Shown here one piece after another: positions 56,678 through 60,020 of a stretch of DNA of 60,020 bases (positions are counted from its first letter, which is position 1; the number at the start of each line of letters is the position of its first letter). Below the pieces are notes generated by a model. That model worked only from the letters and a program-made list of their open reading frames with translations, had not been told where the DNA came from and searched no databases. A program made the position numbers and the translations under genes. The stretch lies in NCBI GenBank assembly GCA_900318465.1, contig ONKQ01000021.1, positions 1-60,020 of the forward strand, read 5' to 3'. Source of the DNA: an uncultured Bacteroidales bacterium (GTDB lineage Bacteria > Bacteroidota > Bacteroidia > Bacteroidales > F082).

Positions 56678-59600
56678 ATGAAAAACACCCTTTTGCTCAT
56701 CGGCTTCCTATTATTCTCCATGGTCAGCTTCGGCCAAACCGTCCGCATTGGCGACATCCTTTGCACCGATGGGAGCACGGTCAGCGTGGCCGATTTCCCG
56801 TCATCGGGAAGAACAGCATGGGGCATCGTGTTTTACGTGGACGACACCGAAACACATGGTTGGGCGGTTGCGCTCCAAAACCAATCGTCTTCCATAAAAT
56901 GGAGCAGTTCAAACTATTATGGCTACGACATCCAGAACTTGGTCAACTATGAGAATGCCCGATCCGCCATGCACAACCTCGATGGAAGCCAAAACACCGG
57001 CATCATCCGAAACACAAGCGGCTCAACCAACTTTCCTGCCGCTTGGGCCGTTGATTACGACAATGGCTGGTATTTGCCCAGTGCGGCACAACTGCGCTAC
57101 ATGTTTTCCTATTACCCCGAAATCAACGCCTCGCTGCAAGTTGTGGGTGGGACGCAGTTTCCGCTTGAAGGCAATTACTACTGGTGGTCATCAACCGAGT
57201 GTTCCAGTTACCACGCCTACGACATGAACACGGGCGGCAGCATCGGCGACTATGTAAAAGACAATCACGTCAACTATCCGCCCAACGGCATCGCCGTGCG
57301 CCAAATCATAGACTTCAACATACCCAACCCTGTACCCGCAACCTACCATATCGGCGACCTTATCACCAACGACGACGGCAGTCAAGGCATTCTGTTTTAC
57401 ATCTCTCCCGACCAAACTGAAGGCTGGATAGTGGCTTTGAACGACGCCTCAACCTCTATTTCGTGGGGCAATGGCGATGTGCCAGGATTAGACAACCAAA
57501 CCTGCCCGTCACCTTTCGGGATGCTGCTCAACGAGACCGACGGCTTAGCCAACACAGGCATCATCAGAGACCACCAAAACGGCATGAACACAGCCGCCAA
57601 CGTGGTCGACTATGGACACGGATGGTATCTTCCTACCGCTGGACAGCTGTCGAAGCTCTTCGGTGCCTTGCCTTTCATTGAAAACGAGCTGCAAAGCTAC
57701 GGAAGCATAATGGCACAAGCCGAGTATTGGTCGAGTTCGGAGGCCAACGCCAACGAAGCCTTCGCTGTGTCTTTCAAGCCTTCGGCCATTGTCAGGGCGG
57801 GAGGCTTCATACTTAGGGACAAGGGTCAGAATTACCACGTCCGTGCCGTGCGCAACATCAACTTATTCAACCCGCCCCTGCCTGAACCGACTTTGCCCGA
57901 TAACATTATTGAATCGGATTGCAACCTACCCTTTGAAGGCAACGCATGGAACGTGAACTTGCTTTTCTCGACCTCCGACAACACTATATGCTCATACGCT
58001 CCCGTCATGGCTGGCGACATTGACGACAACGGCGTGACCGACCTCGTGATTTCCCACTACATAGGCAACAACTACCGCACCAACACACTTGACATTTACA
58101 GCGGCCTCGACCTATCCTTGCAATACCGTTTCAACATCCAAGATTCCATCTACAACTCCAACGGCCCATACGCCATAGGCAAGTATCCACGGCCCGACGG
58201 CACAATGCAAGGTGCAATCTTCGTCCACGGCTACGACAAGAAAATCCGGGCCTACACAATCAACGGCACACTGCTCAACGTATCAGACCGTGCCACTTCG
58301 TGCGACGGTATGGTCTCGCTCGCCGACTTCAACGGTGACGGCTATCCCGAAGTATACGCTGGCAGCGACATCTTCGATGCCGCCACACTAAAATGGCTTT
58401 GCTCTGGTCCGGAAAACGGCAACAAAGGTCTCGGTTACAGAGGTGCGGCATACGGTGTGGTCAACTACCACCTCTGTTACTTTGCCATGTCGTTGGCCAG
58501 CAATGTTTTGGGCGACGTTAGGCAGGAGCTGATTTGCGGCAACACCATCTACAACGTCAACATCAACAGTCGAACCAATCCCGCCTTAAACTCCATCACA
58601 GAAGCCTTGACCGTCACGCCGCCAAGTGGTTATTCACAGGACGGCCACACCAGCCTTGCCGATTTCGACCTTGACGGAGAATGTGAAGTGCTTGTGGTCC
58701 GTGACGACACCGACGACCACACTTTTGGAACTTGCTACATGTATGCCTACAAGCCTTCTAATGGGCAAATCCTTTTCCAAAATACCGTCCAATGCCTTTG
58801 CACTGGCTATCCCCTCATCGGCAACATTGACGACGACCCACACCCCGAAATCGTCTTCCTTGAGAAACAAAATTCAAATCCCATGTACCTGTACTGTTGG
58901 CGCTACACCACTCAAAACGGCCTCACCACCATTTGGCGACAGCCACACAACGACACTTCAGGACAAACGGGCATCACACTTTTCGACTTCAACCAAGACA
59001 ACATCATGGAACTCGTCTACCGCGACAGCGAAAACCTACGCATCATCAATGGTAGCGGCAAGAGCCATGTCACAGGCAACGACACCGTTTGCCCTTACAA
59101 CCTTTACGCTCGGATGATGGGTGCCGGAACAGGCAGCGAGTATCCGATTGTGGCCGACATAAACGGCGACGGGGCTGCTGAAATAGTCACTACAGGTCTG
59201 CTCGACCAAACAGGGAACCTCTTGGGACATGGCGGCATCCATGTTTTCGGCAACTTCGGGAATTGGGCTTCTGCCAGAAAGGTTTGGAACCAATACATGT
59301 ACCATGTCACCAACGTGAACGAAGACCTGACCATACCTGCCTACTGCTTTGACAAAGCCACTGTCTTTACCGCCCCCGACGGCACCATACGCCGACCCTA
59401 CAACAACTTTCTGCAACAAGCGAGCTACATCAACCAATACGGCGAACCTTATAACCCAGGCGGCACCATCGAAGTCAGCATTTCAGGCTCAGGATGTGAG
59501 ACTTACACTTTTCATGGAACCACCTACACTGAAAGCGGTCATTATGAGCAACTTGTCGAATCGGAAATAGGCTGCGACACGCTTTATCAGATTGAGGTCA

Positions 59601-60019
59601 GCATTGGGGGTACCGTCACTCATGAGATTTGGCAGGCACAATGCAAACACTTCACTTGGAACGATGAAACCTATTACGAAAGCGGTGACTATCAGCAATC
59701 TTTCATCTCGCCTTTGGGCTGCGACAGCATCATCACTCTGCACCTCTCCATCATCGGTCCTCTCTACCACGAATGGTCGATGGAGGTCTGCGACCATTAC
59801 ACTTGGAACGGCACAACCTACAGCGAGCCGGGCGATTATGTACAGGAATTCGTCACGCCTGAAGGCTGCGACAGCATCGTCACGTTGCACCTTTCGTTCT
59901 CCGATGCCTTGGAGGTGGATGTCGACACCGTGGCCTGTGGCAGTCTGTGGTGGAATGGGCAAGAATACACTGAATCGGGCCACTATGAGCAGCAGTTTGT
60001 AACCCCAGGCGGCTGTGAT
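56678..60019 (+). CDS. Giant exported surface protein, 3'-truncated by window edge
   Basis: Open from ATG 56678 to the last base with no stop; 1114 codons visible. Signal peptide MKNTLLLIGFLLFSMVSFGQ. Two DUF1566/FISUMP-like domains (about 21-210 and 220-395), both with NTGIIR...VDYxxGWYLPxAxQL and ending VRxxRxI. Then a large VCBS/FG-GAP-like propeller region (about 430-905) with calcium-type repeats DIDDNGVTDL, DFNGDGYPEVY, DFDLDGECEVLV, DINGDGAAEIV. At about 940 a tandem array of ~49-residue repeats starts (Cys at 940, 989, 1038, 1087; C-x-x-Y-T-W-N-G-x-x-Y-x-E-x-G-x-Y...GCDSIVTLHLS), still running at the edge. Such repeat proteins are usually type IX-secreted adhesins; the sorting domain would lie outside. 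Confidence 0.9.
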   Translation, partial: MKNTLLLIGFLLFSMVSFGQTVRIGDILCTDGSTVSVADFPSSGRTAWGIVFYVDDTETHGWAVALQNQSSSIKWSSSNYYGYDIQNLVNYENARSAMHNLDGSQNTGIIRNTSGSTNFPAAWAVDYDNGWYLPSAAQLRYMFSYYPEINASLQVVGGTQFPLEGNYYWWSSTECSSYHAYDMNTGGSIGDYVKDNHVNYPPNGIAVRQIIDFNIPNPVPATYHIGDLITNDDGSQGILFYISPDQTEGWIVALNDASTSISWGNGDVPGLDNQTCPSPFGMLLNETDGLANTGIIRDHQNGMNTAANVVDYGHGWYLPTAGQLSKLFGALPFIENELQSYGSIMAQAEYWSSSEANANEAFAVSFKPSAIVRAGGFILRDKGQNYHVRAVRNINLFNPPLPEPTLPDNIIESDCNLPFEGNAWNVNLLFSTSDNTICSYAPVMAGDIDDNGVTDLVISHYIGNNYRTNTLDIYSGLDLSLQYRFNIQDSIYNSNGPYAIGKYPRPDGTMQGAIFVHGYDKKIRAYTINGTLLNVSDRATSCDGMVSLADFNGDGYPEVYAGSDIFDAATLKWLCSGPENGNKGLGYRGAAYGVVNYHLCYFAMSLASNVLGDVRQELICGNTIYNVNINSRTNPALNSITEALTVTPPSGYSQDGHTSLADFDLDGECEVLVVRDDTDDHTFGTCYMYAYKPSNGQILFQNTVQCLCTGYPLIGNIDDDPHPEIVFLEKQNSNPMYLYCWRYTTQNGLTTIWRQPHNDTSGQTGITLFDFNQDNIMELVYRDSENLRIINGSGKSHVTGNDTVCPYNLYARMMGAGTGSEYPIVADINGDGAAEIVTTGLLDQTGNLLGHGGIHVFGNFGNWASARKVWNQYMYHVTNVNEDLTIPAYCFDKATVFTAPDGTIRRPYNNFLQQASYINQYGEPYNPGGTIEVSISGSGCETYTFHGTTYTESGHYEQLVESEIGCDTLYQIEVSIGGTVTHEIWQAQCKHFTWNDETYYESGDYQQSFISPLGCDSIITLHLSIIGPLYHEWSMEVCDHYTWNGTTYSEPGDYVQEFVTPEGCDSIVTLHLSFSDALEVDVDTVACGSLWWNGQEYTESGHYEQQFVTPGGCD
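59495..60019 (+). repeat. Tandem ~147-bp coding repeats in the giant protein
   Basis: Four repeats begin at Cys codons 59495, 59642, 59789 and 59936, exactly 147 bases apart each time; the fourth is cut by the window edge. The pattern is C...(F/W)xW/F-x-G/D-x-x-Y-x-E-x-G-x-Y-x-Q...GCDS/T. Confidence 0.9.
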
Positions 60020-60020
60020 T

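Noticed and set aside
59495-60019. CRISPR-like regular spacing
   Set aside because: The 147-base period is in frame inside a coding region and encodes protein repeats; no short identical repeats with unique spacers occur anywhere in the window.

Overview
The window reads as a chromosomal segment of a member of the Bacteroidales (phylum Bacteroidota), probably gut-associated and uncultured. Evidence: many genes are preceded by the Bacteroidota -7 promoter element TAnnTTTG (TATTTTTG, TACTTTTG, TATATTTG) and almost none by a strong Shine-Dalgarno; lineage-typical families are present (DUF5606, DUF4834, YfhO, PCMD, FISUMP/DUF1566-like lipoproteins, a fimbrillin-like lipoprotein); pyrimidine synthesis uses a PyrD/PyrK pair. 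Housekeeping genes seen are htpG (3' part), murB, pyrD/pyrK, rpmH, pepD and an ftsE-like gene. I see no rRNA, tRNA, CRISPR array or transposase gene.

Layout. 1-5.4 kb: the end of htpG, then two side-by-side lipoprotein cassettes with near-identical edges (a copy of the htpG 3' end plus terminator on one side, a promoter plus signal-peptide segment on the other) and different contents, with hicBA and a DUF6922-like gene transcribed divergently; a third lipoprotein follows. 5.4-13.9 kb: a TPM-domain pair, an ftsE-like ATPase, a four-gene unit (DUF4160, DUF2442, two glycosyltransferases), murB, and a TonB-dependent receptor with a small His-rich exported protein. 14-15.5 kb: a DUF234-type ATPase gene bracketed by 41-bp palindromes, possibly a mobile unit. 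15.6-21.7 kb: a hairpin-rich noncoding stretch, a fimbrillin-like lipoprotein operon, a transmembrane Ser/Thr kinase whose extracellular end matches the lipoproteins, and a divergent regulator-like gene. 21.7-23.9 kb: pyrD, pyrK, DUF5606.

24-31.2 kb is the most unusual part, with its first two genes visibly AT-rich: a 987-residue exported protein of unknown family, a caspase/CHAT-like + beta-sandwich + DUF4062 fusion, a small RyR-domain protein, and a two-helix channel-like protein with RCK-like and RyR-like parts. It looks like a conflict or defence island. 31.2-35.1 kb is an operon for a 5-alpha-reductase-like membrane enzyme, an Old-Yellow-Enzyme family reductase, a short-chain dehydrogenase and a PCMD protein, suggestive of steroid or bile-acid transformation. 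35.2-40 kb holds a zinc protease, an S1/P1-fold protein, pepD, rpmH and a yoeB-type toxin-antitoxin pair.

40-54.7 kb is a surface-glycan region: a GDP-heptose pathway (hddA, gmhA, a gmhB-hddC fusion), glycosyltransferases, methyltransferases, a bifunctional CDP-ribitol synthase-like protein, a CDP-glycerol/ribitol-type transferase, a LicD-family transferase and a flippase. This predicts a heptose- and ribitol-phosphate-decorated glycan. The window closes with a YihY-type membrane protein, an isolated RseC-like gene and the first 1114 codons of a giant exported protein that runs off the edge.
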